Below are positions 25,432-39,000 of a stretch of 64,000 nucleotides of DNA, one piece after another (within the stretch, counting starts at the first letter, position 1; the number at the start of each line of letters is the position of its first letter). Both the position numbers and the translations under genes were made by a program. A model generated the notes under the pieces. It had not been told where the DNA came from, made no database searches, and worked only from the letters and a program-made list of their open reading frames with translations. Source of the stretch: Eumeta japonica (lineage: Eukaryota; Arthropoda; Insecta; Lepidoptera; Psychidae); contig BGZK01000534.1 in NCBI GenBank assembly GCA_005406025.1, positions 303,955 through 367,954 on the forward strand, given 5' to 3'.

Positions 25432-28400
25432 TTAGGAAGTAACTATTTAACTATATTAACGGTGTGCTTTAAACTCTCATTGGAAATAATTAACTGGTAA
25501 CTGTTAAAGTTAAAAGCTAAACACGTCAAAATACGGTGTTTTAACCCCACAATTGACATTTAACTAAGGTAATTAAGTAATTTAATATCACAAACGCTAA
25601 TATTTTGAAGATTATCGATATTTTTACATGTTTGGTTTTTAGCTTTAGCAGTTAACAGTTAAATATTGCATATAAGAGTTTGAAACACATCGCTGTTTGA
25701 GTGGGCTGTATAAAACAGCGACTTCAAAAAAGGGATGAGGCAACTTTTGATTAAAAACCAATTCGGAAATCCAATCTAATTCTACTACCGAAATTGAATT
25801 TGAAGCTTCCCTGTATTTCTTAGTTTAAGATTATTCTAAATAAAGCTGCTGATACAGTCATTGCTCTGTGTCTAGAATCAACACTGTGATTCAATTCCCA
25901 TCATCTTCACGTCGTTTAGTTTTCGCTCCGATATGATGCAAGTTGATATCACACAATACTCATTACTTCTAGAAACGACTGACGCGAATGTCATCAGATG
26001 ACAGGAAATATTGCCTAGCTTTGAAGATAGTGCTGTGTATTGCGAAGTTTTACCTTTTTCGATTTCTCGATATTTCGTAAGGCTTAGGCATTATGTTGAA
26101 GCCGGCTCTGTTCAAGAATATTTTTATTGCGTTTATAGCGACCGTGTATAGCGATGCCAATCTTTTAACTGGTTCTGTAGAATTTTCGTCATTCCCAACC
26201 AGACGGCACCCACTCCCGCGTGACTTTTTCTATTCTAAATCATGACACGAAGACCTCACCTCTTCCACATTAGTCTTTTCCATTCGAGCGCTGCCACTAA
26301 GGAGGTGGTGACGTCGAGGAACCACGTCTTAAATGTTCTCCGATGCGCTTAGGAGCGGTTTAACGTGATTTAAGTTAAAGTCATTGATCAAGTTACTCTT
26401 GGCGAGGGACCGAACCCCTTCTCTTCTGATTCTATCTATGTAACTCGCGGAATACTCAACGATCCAGTATTAGCTTAGGTATAACACATAAAATATTTTA
26501 AAATGCCATAATGCGCACCAGCGCAACGAGTGTATTTCTAGACAGGCAAAGTTTTTGTAAGATATATTACCTTAATTTCCCTGGACAAAAAGGAATACGC
26601 GTCGATTAAAATTTAGGCAAAACGATAATAAATATAAATGCGACTACCGACAAGCAATTGCATCATTGTGGTTAGCACGTTTTGACTTTTGTATAAGAAG
26701 AATTATTAGAAAAAACAGAATTTAAACTAGATCTCTGTTTTGAATCATACTGATGCTAGGTTTGCGCTTGAAATCATACATATCATTTACTTAAATCTCT
26801 ACAAAAACTTAGCCATCTCGCCTACAAAGACAGCTTTTGTTAAGTGTTTGATTATCGTTAATAAGTCTTCAACATCACATTTCATTATTCTCATTATTTA
26901 TCTGAGTCACCGCAGCAGCAATCACAAAGGACAGAAAATATATCTTATTATACTTGATATATTTTCAAATATAATAAGATAAATGCGCATCAATAGCTTC
27001 TATGTAATCTTAATTTACTTATTTATGCAGCACAAATAAAAAAAATGTAATTTAATGTAATATCATCTTAATTAGATTAACTTAATATGGAAATCCTAAC
27101 ATCGTCCTAGTATTGAATTCTATTGATATATCTGAATAAGAATATTTTTATTACTCTTATCATGGACATAAAAGTAGAAAATTGAAAAAATAGAAATATA
27201 TTTATTTTTATGAAACCACAATTTAAGGTACTCCCGAAACATTTAACGAATGAGATCTATTTAATATAATTTTCTAAATACTCATATCCATTAAAATAGG
27301 AAAACTTTTTTGAGATTATTGTACAGTGAAAATCACCCTAATCGACATAAGTGGTACACTTATCCGATAGTTGTGTCTAGCTGTGTCTAGGCATTTCGCG
27401 CGACCTAAATACTCAGTACTTGAGGCGGCGCCCTTCACTGAGCTCGATTTTGCCGTAAATTTTATTTATTTTTATCTCTACCATGAATTCATTTTCCTTG
27501 AACTGCGCCGCGGTGAGATTAACCGATAATGTGACAATTTAGATGATAATCCGACACTTAACATTGCCGCTGAGTAATATTAGCCATTGAAAAATATCAA
27601 GTAAGGAAATGTCAATAATATTAATGGAGAAACGAAAATCATTATTTTATTTTATTATCAAGAATATATTAACACTGATTAAAAACATATTTGGAGTTCC
27701 GTATAATTTGGAAACAACAAATTTAATCAAAAAGACATTTGATGCTCGCCATGAAAATTAAATGAGCGCCGACAAATCAGAATATTTTCATATTCCGATG
27801 TCTTTGAAATATAATCTGCCTCGAATCAAATCAAAAATATCTTTATTTCGTAGATAATGAAATACATCATTAATTAATTATTTTCCAAATCACCACCCAT
27901 TTCAAATGCTAATTCAGAATGAACTGCACGATTTTCAAAGCTTAATACTTTGCAGGAATTAAATTGTGTTTGTTTTGAATATTCGTGACCTTACCCCGAA
28001 TTTTCTCAGCATTTTTTTTTTGTTTTCAAGAAACTCATTTCGATGAAATTTCATTTTTCGAAAGAAATGAATTTACCAATAAGAACAAACTTTAACCATG
28101 TAAAGATTAACATTGTCCATGCAGTATGTGTTAAATGATGATTGTTCCCTTTGCATCGGGAATCGTGATAGGTCACGTTGCACATCGTTTGCATATCGAT
28201 GCATTTCCGATTACTTTTAAATAAAGTGGAAGTTTCCTTAAAAACTCATAGGTGGATTTTGTGAATTGAGTTAACAGTAAGCTCCTTTTTTTATAGATAA
28301 CCGTCGAAATGTATGGTTACGATTTTTTTTCTAACGTTAGATATAAATATTTAAAGTGTTTATTGAACTGGCGAGGGATTGCCTTTAATGTTGCCGCGAG

Positions 28401-29974
28401 GTCACACGAAGCATCAGGTTCGAGTCTCAGTTATTTATTTAAAAAATTAAATAATTAAAAGATCAAACAAAAGATTGATATTGCTTATTAATTGATGTAA
28501 ATTTATTGAGTAAAGTCATTGCTTACTCCAATTATACTTCGTTCGCTTAATGAAATAACTTGTTTTCCACCTCGATTATTTCTTCTGTACCGTTACAAAG
28601 TTCAAAAGCCTGCTTCGACACATTTTATAAATACCATTCCGGCAGTAAACGGTTTTAAATTGACAAAATAATAATTCTGGACCAACGATATCATCACTAA
28701 TGACAACTATGTCGTTCGCCTATCTAAAAAATCCACACCGGCCGTAGGCGATTCAGCCTTATAAATCATTAATAAGTGTCGCAACGCTAACGTTCGCTTT
28801 GTATGCAAATACGCGTCGAGAGCAGGCGTTGTGGTTGACGCTTACACAAGATGAATGACAGTAGTGGGTTTGCCATATCAAAAAAAAAAAAATGGTGCAT
28901 GTCAGCCACGACTTACGACTGGAGTTCACTCCTCAAGAACGATTTTCTTAGGACATACGCAATACCACAAGCAAAGGGGGCCAATAAACGCGTGACTTAT
29001 AATGCTGATGACATGTGTATACTTTTTTTCGTGTGTGTATTTATTTGTTTCAATTGATTTCATAAAATGTATTACGTGAGTCACGTTACATAATAAAATT
29101 TTGTAATTACAAAACTCTACAATTATAGTAACGGCGGCAATAATATTTAACACTACGTACATCGAAAGGTGGACTTATGTGCGTGAAAAATAAAATATAT
29201 TTAAATGAAAAGTGGAGGAAAAAATACGGCAGTTCAATATAAAATGCGCGAATATGTTTCGCGGAGGGGCAATGTCTTCGCTTGTTATTAAAAATCAATT
29301 TTACTCCCCACGCAATTAGCATAACGATATATATATATATATATTAATCGAATATTAAGGAATAAACTCCAACAAGTGATCAAAACTCTCAGTTAACTAC
29401 CAACCATAAGTAATTATAGTTACATCAGAAAACATAAATTAATAAGTTAAATACAAACTCGATAAGTGAAATGTTTGAGTAAGATTTTAAAAACATGATT
29501 TGCATTTATGTAGGATATAAAAAATCGTTTTTTGTCTCATGACAACACGGTCATACGTAAGACGAAATTAGAAATCCATAAAATATAAATATTAACAAAG
29601 ACCCATAACGGAGACCGAAATATTTAAGCGCTTACGTCAGATAGTGCGTCGAAGCGTTCCTGAAATAAATGATTACATAGAGCATTGAAATCTCTATATA
29701 GTTTTAATATTAAGATATAGGCATTTTAGTAAGAATTAATTTTTTTTGATAGCATCATGCACTATTTGTGTTAATAATTCGTAAGTAGAACTACATGCCG
29801 CCTTTTATGAGGACATATAAGTAATAGAGCCCTAATTATAAAATGATATAAATTTAAAGTTACATTAAGCTGTTAATCGTACATAAAACACAGCAGTTTT
29901 AACTTCCATATCCATAGCAGCTATAATTTTGTAAAAATCTGAATCCAAAATTAAATAAGCTATTGATATATATG

Positions 29975-30020
<46 letters not shown>

Positions 30021-33000
30021 TAAAGCCTTTTAGCTGATGAAAAGTAATTATCTTATTATGTTTTGAAAAGACCGTATTCGTACTTGAATTGCTGAACAAA
30101 ATAAACACGTCAAATAGAACATGTGTTGAATTCCATTTTGCAGGTTTTTTAATAAATAAGTTTAAAATAATTTTAATATCATATATCTTAATGGATTACC
30201 TAATTTTGTACCTTCATAAAATACCTATATATCTATTAATGTATGTCACGAAATCAGCAAGGGTTGCCAACAAACGTGATTCTCTTCCATAATGGCCGTA
30301 AAAGTTGGCCAATGCTCAATTAGCTACTGTTTGCTAGAGCAGTTAAATACTCGACTTGCTCGAATGAGTAGACCCACATTCGATGGCCGGTCAAGGCTAC
30401 AGTTTAGAGTTGAAATTGATATGTCTGCCTAATGAAATAATTCATATTTTACATGTAATATTTTAAAATCGCTGTAATTCATATTACACGTGCATAAGTA
30501 AAAAATATGTAAAAGTAATTTTATTTTTAATTAATATTGAAAACGGTACTCTTATAGTTTCAGAAGACTTCTGTCATATTTTCAATTCATGACAAAAGAA
30601 TGTTTGTGATTATAGCTAAAGAAAGTTTCTTATTTGTAACATCTGTTATTTATAATGAACTTTTGTTCAGTACTTGTTATATTTTCTGAAAAGATAAGTT
30701 TGCTTATCATTTTTCCAGTAAAATGATTAGAAATTTAGTACTAAATCTTATGTTCAAATAAATTTGATAGTTTAGTTTTTCTTATTTAATAGTAAGAGAA
30801 AATCGCCTTTAGCTTTCCTTAGTATTTATTAAATTATCTTAGGATTACTCAGTTTATAACTTTCTTATCCACAATAATATTTTGGGGTTTTGAATAAAAG
30901 CCAAAAATAATTAGTTTTATTTTACAGCGTAATTTTTCAAATTCGTTATATTAAATGTAACTCCATGGCGCCGCTGTACCTGTAACAAATAAAAGAGAAT
31001 TAATGTTAGAGTCTTTAAACAATACATGTATTCCTCTAGTTTAGAACTATTCATAATAAATATGATGTATGTTTATATATTGAAGATAATAAACTTTGAA
31101 ATAGGATACTCTTCCTACGACTAAAATTACAAAATTGCGTCAGTTAAAGGAAAATTTATTACGAAAAAAATTTATTTTGCGTGCCTAAGCGAAAAAAAAA
31201 ATGCGAAGTATTTATAACATTATAAACACGTTTTACAATCTTAGCCTTACCTAGGCAATTATAGAGTGACCGATACAAAATAACGACGAATGGATATAGC
31301 ATTTTAATTGCTTTGCACACACAAACGCGCGTGCGCGCGCGCAAGCTAAAGCCAAATCAACGAATAGCACGCCACGTCTTGTGAGATTGAATCGAGGGGA
31401 CAATGACAAACGGATTGACGGAATGACGAATCGCATCGCGTGAAAGACATTTGCTTCAGCATCGTACGCATAATAAAATACACTTTCGTTTTTGCTCGTC
31501 GTCGTTAGCTTAAATACGGTCTTAATTTATCTAAACGGAAAAGACTTGACGCATTGACGTGACAATGAGGCGTTATAAGTCCGATGGATTCTCGCGTCAG
31601 TCGTACCGATACTGTACTAAGGTTCAGTAGATTGCATTGCGTAAAATAGATAAATGATTCTCGAATTCTATTTCTATCGAATTCGATTCTCGAGCGATAG
31701 GTTTACTAACGGACGGACGAAGACATGTATTTTATAATACGTGATGAAGTTAGTAGTTTTTAATTCTTTTTTGCAAAACTAAAATAAGTTTTTTAGAGTA
31801 GCGAACCGCTCAGCCTCGGTCTTGTATACTTAAAAAATCGCCATCTATGATGCGTTATTACCACCGCCGATTCGGAACTTGAGCTCGGCAACGCACCCCG
31901 CCCTGCTCCTTCGAGAGCTGTGGGTGTTCTTGAATGAGGAGGGCGAGGTTTATTTTCAGGAAAACTGAAAAGAACGTTGGCAGAGGAGGAATCTATCGAT
32001 CAAGAATGCTGTGGCGAGGCGTTAGGTCATCCAGCTCGTAATTTACACGGGCGTGCCGTAGTTTTTTTCAGAACTGTCTCTAATGTTTCGTGCATGCGTC
32101 GTAAGTCGCCACACGGGAATTTCGTTACGGCTTTATACGATTATTTCTATGTCCTGACCGAAGTAGGAAACAAAAAGTAAATTTTATAGTTCAATCGGTA
32201 TACAGAAAACCATTGAACGCGGTTTAGCGTTTAAAGATTTTCACAGGATGATTATGAGGGTGATTTATGATAATTTTTTAAAACTTTCTCTTTTTTGCTG
32301 AATATTTATTTTTTTTACATAAACTTTAATATAGTATCTCAGTTTGAGCGATCCGAAAAAAAAGATATTTTATGTAATCCATGTCAAAAAAGGACAAATC
32401 CGCGGCGTTCGTAATAGATATGTAATCGGCCGATTTCTTTCGCAAATCTCGCATAATTTTGTCGCGCGGCAGAGCGAGCCCCAGCATCCGGCCGGTGAAA
32501 ATCACTTTCACCGCCGGAGACTCGCTCGGGTGTGACGCTCCGCGGTCTATCACGTGGGGTCCGATTCTAAAATAACGGATTACGTCACGGACGGACGGAC
32601 GGTGGAACGTCTGAAATCAGTTTTGGATCAGGAGTTTACGATTCACGAGTTTACGATTCATTAATTTTGAATGAAAAATACCTTTCTTTTAATTTTTTAG
32701 TTCATTTACTAGTCGTTCGAATTAGTTAGAGTTATTTTCCGACTGGCGAAACAGATTTTTTTAAAATTCAGTTTGTTCAGAGGTTTCATATTCATTGCTT
32801 GACTTGCACAAGTTGCTTTTGCTTTCAAATTATTCAAATAAAGATGTTACGATCGTATATTAAGCGTATATATCTGTACGTGTTACAGTAATATATCAAC
32901 CTTTTATAAAAAGCTTTAAATCTCCGTATTGAATTCACGGTTTCCTAATAATAAAGAGTATGGACAATCCCTATGCTGAGTAGTTGTATTCTTTAGACAA

Positions 33001-36000
33001 ATTTTGATATAAAACTACGTAAAACTGCGTAGAAATCAACATTGGTACTTTGAAAGTTATAGACTTTCTTTGAAAAAAATAACAGCTGTAAAATACATGT
33101 TCGGTGAATAAACAAAAATTAAATCAAAGCTTAGAACTTATTCAATAATAAAAAAAATACTTTATATGTACTCGATGTATATCATGTCTTATCAATATTT
33201 GTGTATGAAACACGACTCTTAATGGTCACTTCTTTTATTTGAATTCATTTCTTATATTCACTATGTCTCTCTAAATATGGAACTACAAATAGTTTTTATA
33301 AAGTATTTTTCCTTATATATGATAAAATGAAATTTAAATTATGCACGAAGTTAATTTAAACAGCAACAAATTGAATTTGTTATAAAGACCGAATATTTCC
33401 TTTTTGATAGTTAATTTAAAGTATTAAAAAAAAAGGTTGACAGTGGAATTCTGCCATTAAAAATACATACTACTTGGGATATATTCAGATACAAGAATTT
33501 AATAAAATTACACCTGTTTGTTTTTTTTTTTAATTATGACCTATTCTTATGACAATAAAACTGCAAAAATATTAATATTCTCTTAAAAAACAAGTACAAA
33601 ATATTTACATTTTTTTCCGAAACGTGAATAAACGGTCACAGACACAGGCACACGCATATACACGTACAGGAATACACAAACACCTAGAGCCATTACAAAC
33701 TGGCCGCGTAGTCAACAAAATGCCTTAACCATGACTCATACAAATGTAGGTGTCATGAATCAGCTCTGATGTAAAAAAGATGTACACCTTTAATAAGGAC
33801 TTAAACACAGCTTACGATAAAATTTGAATAAGTGTACAGACATATTGCAATAAAGATCTCTGCATTGTTTAAACAAAAATGTTATATATACAAATCTAGC
33901 GTTGCGTAATTACAATTTTTATAAATATTTAGTCAAACGAATTGCATGTTTTATGTATAAAATGCTATTATATATTTCATTTAAAATACGTCGTGGTAAT
34001 TAAACTAAATGCTGTTTACAAATTAAACATTTTTATTGCGTTTAATCTTAAAACGAATTCTTTAAGAAACGAACAGATAATTGTAAATTTCGACATTGGT
34101 ATATATGAATGGTCACATTTAAGTGTTATGAAATAAATAAATAATTTGTAACAATAGTATGAACTCAAATTTTTTTCAATGAATGTTTAGTTACAAGCAA
34201 AAAATGCATATGAAATAAAAAAATATGTTTGCTTTTCATGTTTATTACTTATTTTGTTTTATATAAACTTTATATTGGTATTTTTTTAGCGTATTTCTTA
34301 TAATACTAATAATAGTAATATATCGTAACGAATCTAAGAATTTTATACGTAAAACGAAAAGGAAAAAGTTAGTCTCTTGTTTTAGTTTAGTATGAAAGTT
34401 ATCATATACGACATGAAAAAAATGTTAAATAAAGTTTTATTTTATTATTAATATGATCAGATATCTTGTAATTTTTTAAATACCATCACTTATGCGCTAT
34501 AGATCTACCTTATTGGTACTAAGCAGCCCTATTTGATCTCACGTGTGTTCGTATAAAAAACAGTTTGACCTATGCGTAGAAGATGGCGCGACAATAATTC
34601 CCTTATTAATAGTTAATTCCGCTAAGAATTACACATAAAAAAAGGCAACAAATAGGTCAAAGATGATTGAACTATCTATGTTTGTTGCCAAAGTTTTGAC
34701 GACAGTCATCAAGCAAATCTAATTTGAAAAATTTATAACATAATTAGTTGAGTTGCTTAAAACATCTGATATTCATTTCTTAATAATTTTTTAAAGTTAA
34801 TTTGTGAATGTCATGTATTTTCACTTATTTTTACTCTTTTTGTACGTACGAAGATCAATTATGTACGCCGTAATTCAAGAACGTAATGGCTGTTAAGCTC
34901 CGTAAGATTAAGATTCGTAACGCACAATAAAACGCATGCGGGTCCGATCACGCGCATCTCGTGTCGACAGCGCGGTGCGTGCGGCCTTGACTCGCTTTAC
35001 TCTGTTGCCTAAATCATATTATCTGAGGACAATATCATTATTATGTGCAATCGTTTGTAGTGCCTATTCGTGGTGTTATACAGCTTATTTCATTTTCACA
35101 ATTTCTCTGGGCAAGTCTGTTTTGCGGGAAATGTCCCGCTGTACATCTCATAATTTTTCACCGATCTATGAACTATAAGGTCTACAGAGACATATTAAAT
35201 TATATATGCTGTCAATATGAGCATTCATACAGCCCATATACTCTGTAATTTGAACGTGTATTCTAGAAGTATTTAAAATCTATGTCATATGTACTCATGG
35301 CATACATTTTAAATACCTCTTTCTTTAGAGACATATAATTGCGCTGGTAACCGCGGCTTGAGCCACGTTAACGAAACCGTATTTAACGTTTAACCAAATA
35401 TTGCATATTATTCAATACGATTATGTTTATTTTATCTGTAGAATATTTTTCATACTAATGAACATGCGACAGGAAAAACAAATTGTCCTTGGCACGTACC
35501 GTAGTTACGTACAAAAGACATCAACGCGCACGGCCGCTTACAAATCATTGTGCGGACGTGACACGAAATACCGTTGTCTGACGAGATAGGAATAAATGAA
35601 TGCATTTGGTAATAAATAAAAATATTCGAATGTGTTATTCACTCCACAAGATATTTTTATGAGTTGTGTTTATAATATTTAAAAATATTACTTTAGTCTG
35701 TATTGGTATTAAGCAAGGTGTTACTAATTGTTATTGACAGCATGCTTTGACTATGAAATATGATACTGTGAATTTTTCAGTCATGCAAATACAGTGAAAA
35801 TATAGCCTTAGTTTAAAATTACGTTTAATTTTCTTTTTAATTACTCATTGCACAAAAAAAGAAATAATTTCTCGCGACAGCTTAAAATTGGAGATGTAAT
35901 TTTTCAAAATAAAAAAAGGAGAAACAAAATTCCTGAATATTTAAAACCACAATATAATTTGACTCTCAACGCCAAAAGTATACTGATTTTAGTTGCTCTT

Positions 36001-39000
36001 GGTTTGGAATTTCAAAAAAATCACATCCGTTAATATATAATATCATATCTATATTCAATGGAAATTACTATATTTTGTTTGAATTTTTATTTCTTATTTG
36101 AAACAGATTTTCACATATAAATACTTTAAAAATGTAAGTAAAAAACTATCAACACATTTTTGAAAAGTCGCAATTCTGAAATCAACATTTTTTCAATAAA
36201 CAAATGGCCTAAATTCCTTCCAACATGAAACACAATAATTAAAATACAATAAAAAAGTCATGTCGTTATTTCAATTGATGTAGTTTCATAAATAACAGTC
36301 AGTATTTGATGCGTCTACCAAACACTTGTCCATTGACGTCAATATTTAGAAAGCTTTGTTATTATTTATTCAGCTTTTAGTGGACAACATTGACCAAATC
36401 TGCCTACTACAAAACCTGTCGCCCGCTCGGCCGGCCTCGCGGCCGTTCCTTGTTCGATACAGTTTAGGCCTCACTCTCAAGATCACTGGCGTCACGTGAC
36501 TTTCTTGTACTTTTTTCCCCATTTATAACACCGTTTTAAATTTACACGCTTATCAGCTTTTAACGAGCTAATTCAAGCAACTCTGCGCTAGAGTGCTTAA
36601 ATTGTGCGTATAGTGATACTTATTGTAGATATTCTAAATTACGATATATATCAAAGTGAAGATTTCTATAATTTTATTCGCGTAACGTCCATAAGAATTG
36701 TGTTGCAATTATAGCACGGTATTTTAAAATTTTAGCATGTTTTATGTAAGGAAGTAATAAATATCCTAGTTCTCTATGGAGCGATATTTTGATTCATAAA
36801 ATAACTTGTACAGAATAACTTCTAAAAGCTTTTTTAGTTGTTTAAGATTAAAAATTAACAATGTACAGTAGAACCTCGATAACTCAAACCTCGGTAACTT
36901 AAAAACCTCTATAACTCCAAAAAATAATATGTTCCCTTCCCATCAGAGTCCAAAACCTCTATAACTTAAAATAATGCAACCTCTATAACTTAAATTAGTA
37001 ATCTCTGTATTGGCCCTCAGTAACTTAAAGAAATGTTTCCACAACCTCTATAACATAAAATTGTTTGTCAATGAGTCATTTTGAAAGAATGTGCAAAACA
37101 AAAAGGTTTCGGTATTTATTGCTTGCACGTGTTTACTAGTTAAATTGTTAACGTAAACAATACATGTCACCTATTGTTTGCTTCTTCGAAATTCTTTAAA
37201 GCTTTGCGGCGGTTAGCCTTAAGACATAAGTAAGCCTTGGATCATAAGTTTTTGATCATTGTCCTGGAAACATCGCTTTACTTACTGTGTGATAAAACTG
37301 GCTTAAAATGAGTTCAAAAAGAAAACTAACAACACTTACATACGCTGATAAAGGGTGGAACAAGGGTACATACACACATGTACATACCTACCTCTATATT
37401 AACCTATCCCTAACATAGACCCTTGATAACTTAAAACCTCTATAACTTAAAATATTTTGTGTTTCCCTTGGACTTTAACTTATCGAGGTTCAACTGTATA
37501 ACTTAATGCTACGAATTATTTCGAATAAAATTCACCAATTAAGCTAGATAACTTACACAAAAAAAATCGATTTACAATTTGTTACTCTCATAACAATAAT
37601 ATTTTATCACATAAACTATATCTGAACAGGATAACACGTATGATCTATTGATATTTTTGAAGAACCACATCAGTGGGAATTTTAGAGCAAAAACTAAGTC
37701 TAAGTTACGCAATTAAAAGTACACACACATATATTCTGAGAAATTTAAAACATCGCAAAGTTCTCGTGTTTGTTTTATTTTGGTTTTAACATCCTATTAT
37801 TTAAACCGAACACGAAAATGAACAATGAAGCCTAATTAGTAATCCTATTTGACTTTCTGTTAATTTTTTCGAGGTCAAACCAATTTAACGTCTGTTTGTG
37901 CGCACACGCGCCTAGAGTTTAGAGCGTGTTTGACTTGCGGCGTAACAAATTGTCGACCTTCGATTTTTTTCGCCGTGGTTAATGTTATAAATCGGTTTGG
38001 AGGCCGAGAAAACGATGTAACGAAACACGGGAGATAAATTAGATTTAAGATAAACTTGTATGATTATAATCCGATGCTGGTTGAGCAATACATCAGAACA
38101 CGGTCTTGAGGTTCTCATCGTCGTCATTGAGGCATTTTATCTAGGAAAATGGATACCTGCAGAGGTTCATGAAGTTTTGAAAACAAATCCGTTACACCTA
38201 CTTTAATTAATCAAAATTTAATTTATATGTAATCGTAAACGTGAAAACGTTGAACTTCATGTACTGTAATTTTGAGGTAAAGAAATATGGCTGTTTTTTT
38301 TTATAATATGGCAAAACACAAAACTTTCGGAACTGATATTAAAAATAGTTATCTTTTTCTATCGATATCCATACGATAAATCTAATCACTTAAACTGGTC
38401 GATAAACAAGGTGTGTCCACTGAGGTACTCTAGTGCAGTTTGTCCGGAAACCTTTATAGTAGATTTAGACCTTGGAGTAATTATGTCGATTGATCCAGAC
38501 GTATTTACTAAGCTGCTGATAAGGCTTATCAAATATGAATATATTTTTTAAATCAATCCGCTAAACAATTTTTTTTTGTCTCAATTAAAAATGGATAAGC
38601 ACTACATGTATTTTAGGTTAGTCTAGAAATTACAACTATTATGTATTTTTAACATTATCTATTGTCATAGGATTTCAATGATTTTCCGAAGAAGCAATGA
38701 AAAAAATCATATTTGTTAAATATAAGATTTTTACACATTCTGTTTGAAAGTGGAAACAATTTTTTTTTTCATTTACTATAAGAAACAGAAGCGACGCTTT
38801 TGTAGTTACTCATTTTCTATAACATAATTTTTCTATAATTTACATGTCTCGAAATATCCTCAATTATCTATCATAAAAAATATATAGCGTCATCAATACA
38901 CGTTATACGACGATGTTGCTATTAATCCAGCTCTTGTTGTACCTACACGAGAGAACGAGTTATACAATAATAGCCATACTATAGAGATACTTGATGTTGC

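Larger units (their letters stand above)
23354..36865 (+). other. Large intron, first part: AT-rich, no gene supported
   Basis: Part of the 24.5-kb intron 18636-43148 of the CBM14-closed form. Both strands were scanned; the open frames are short and unlike any family I know. It contains an AT microsatellite (25373-25428), a CA microsatellite (29976-30019) and several modestly GC-rich patches (near 24890-24980, 31850-31950, 32460-32600, 34940-34990). These could be regulatory or old elements. Confidence 0.7.

Noticed and set aside
34936..35178. Arg-rich open frame at a GC-richer patch in the large intron as a separate gene
   Set aside because: No recognised domain, no splice partners in phase with Cht6, and ordinary intron sequence on both sides.
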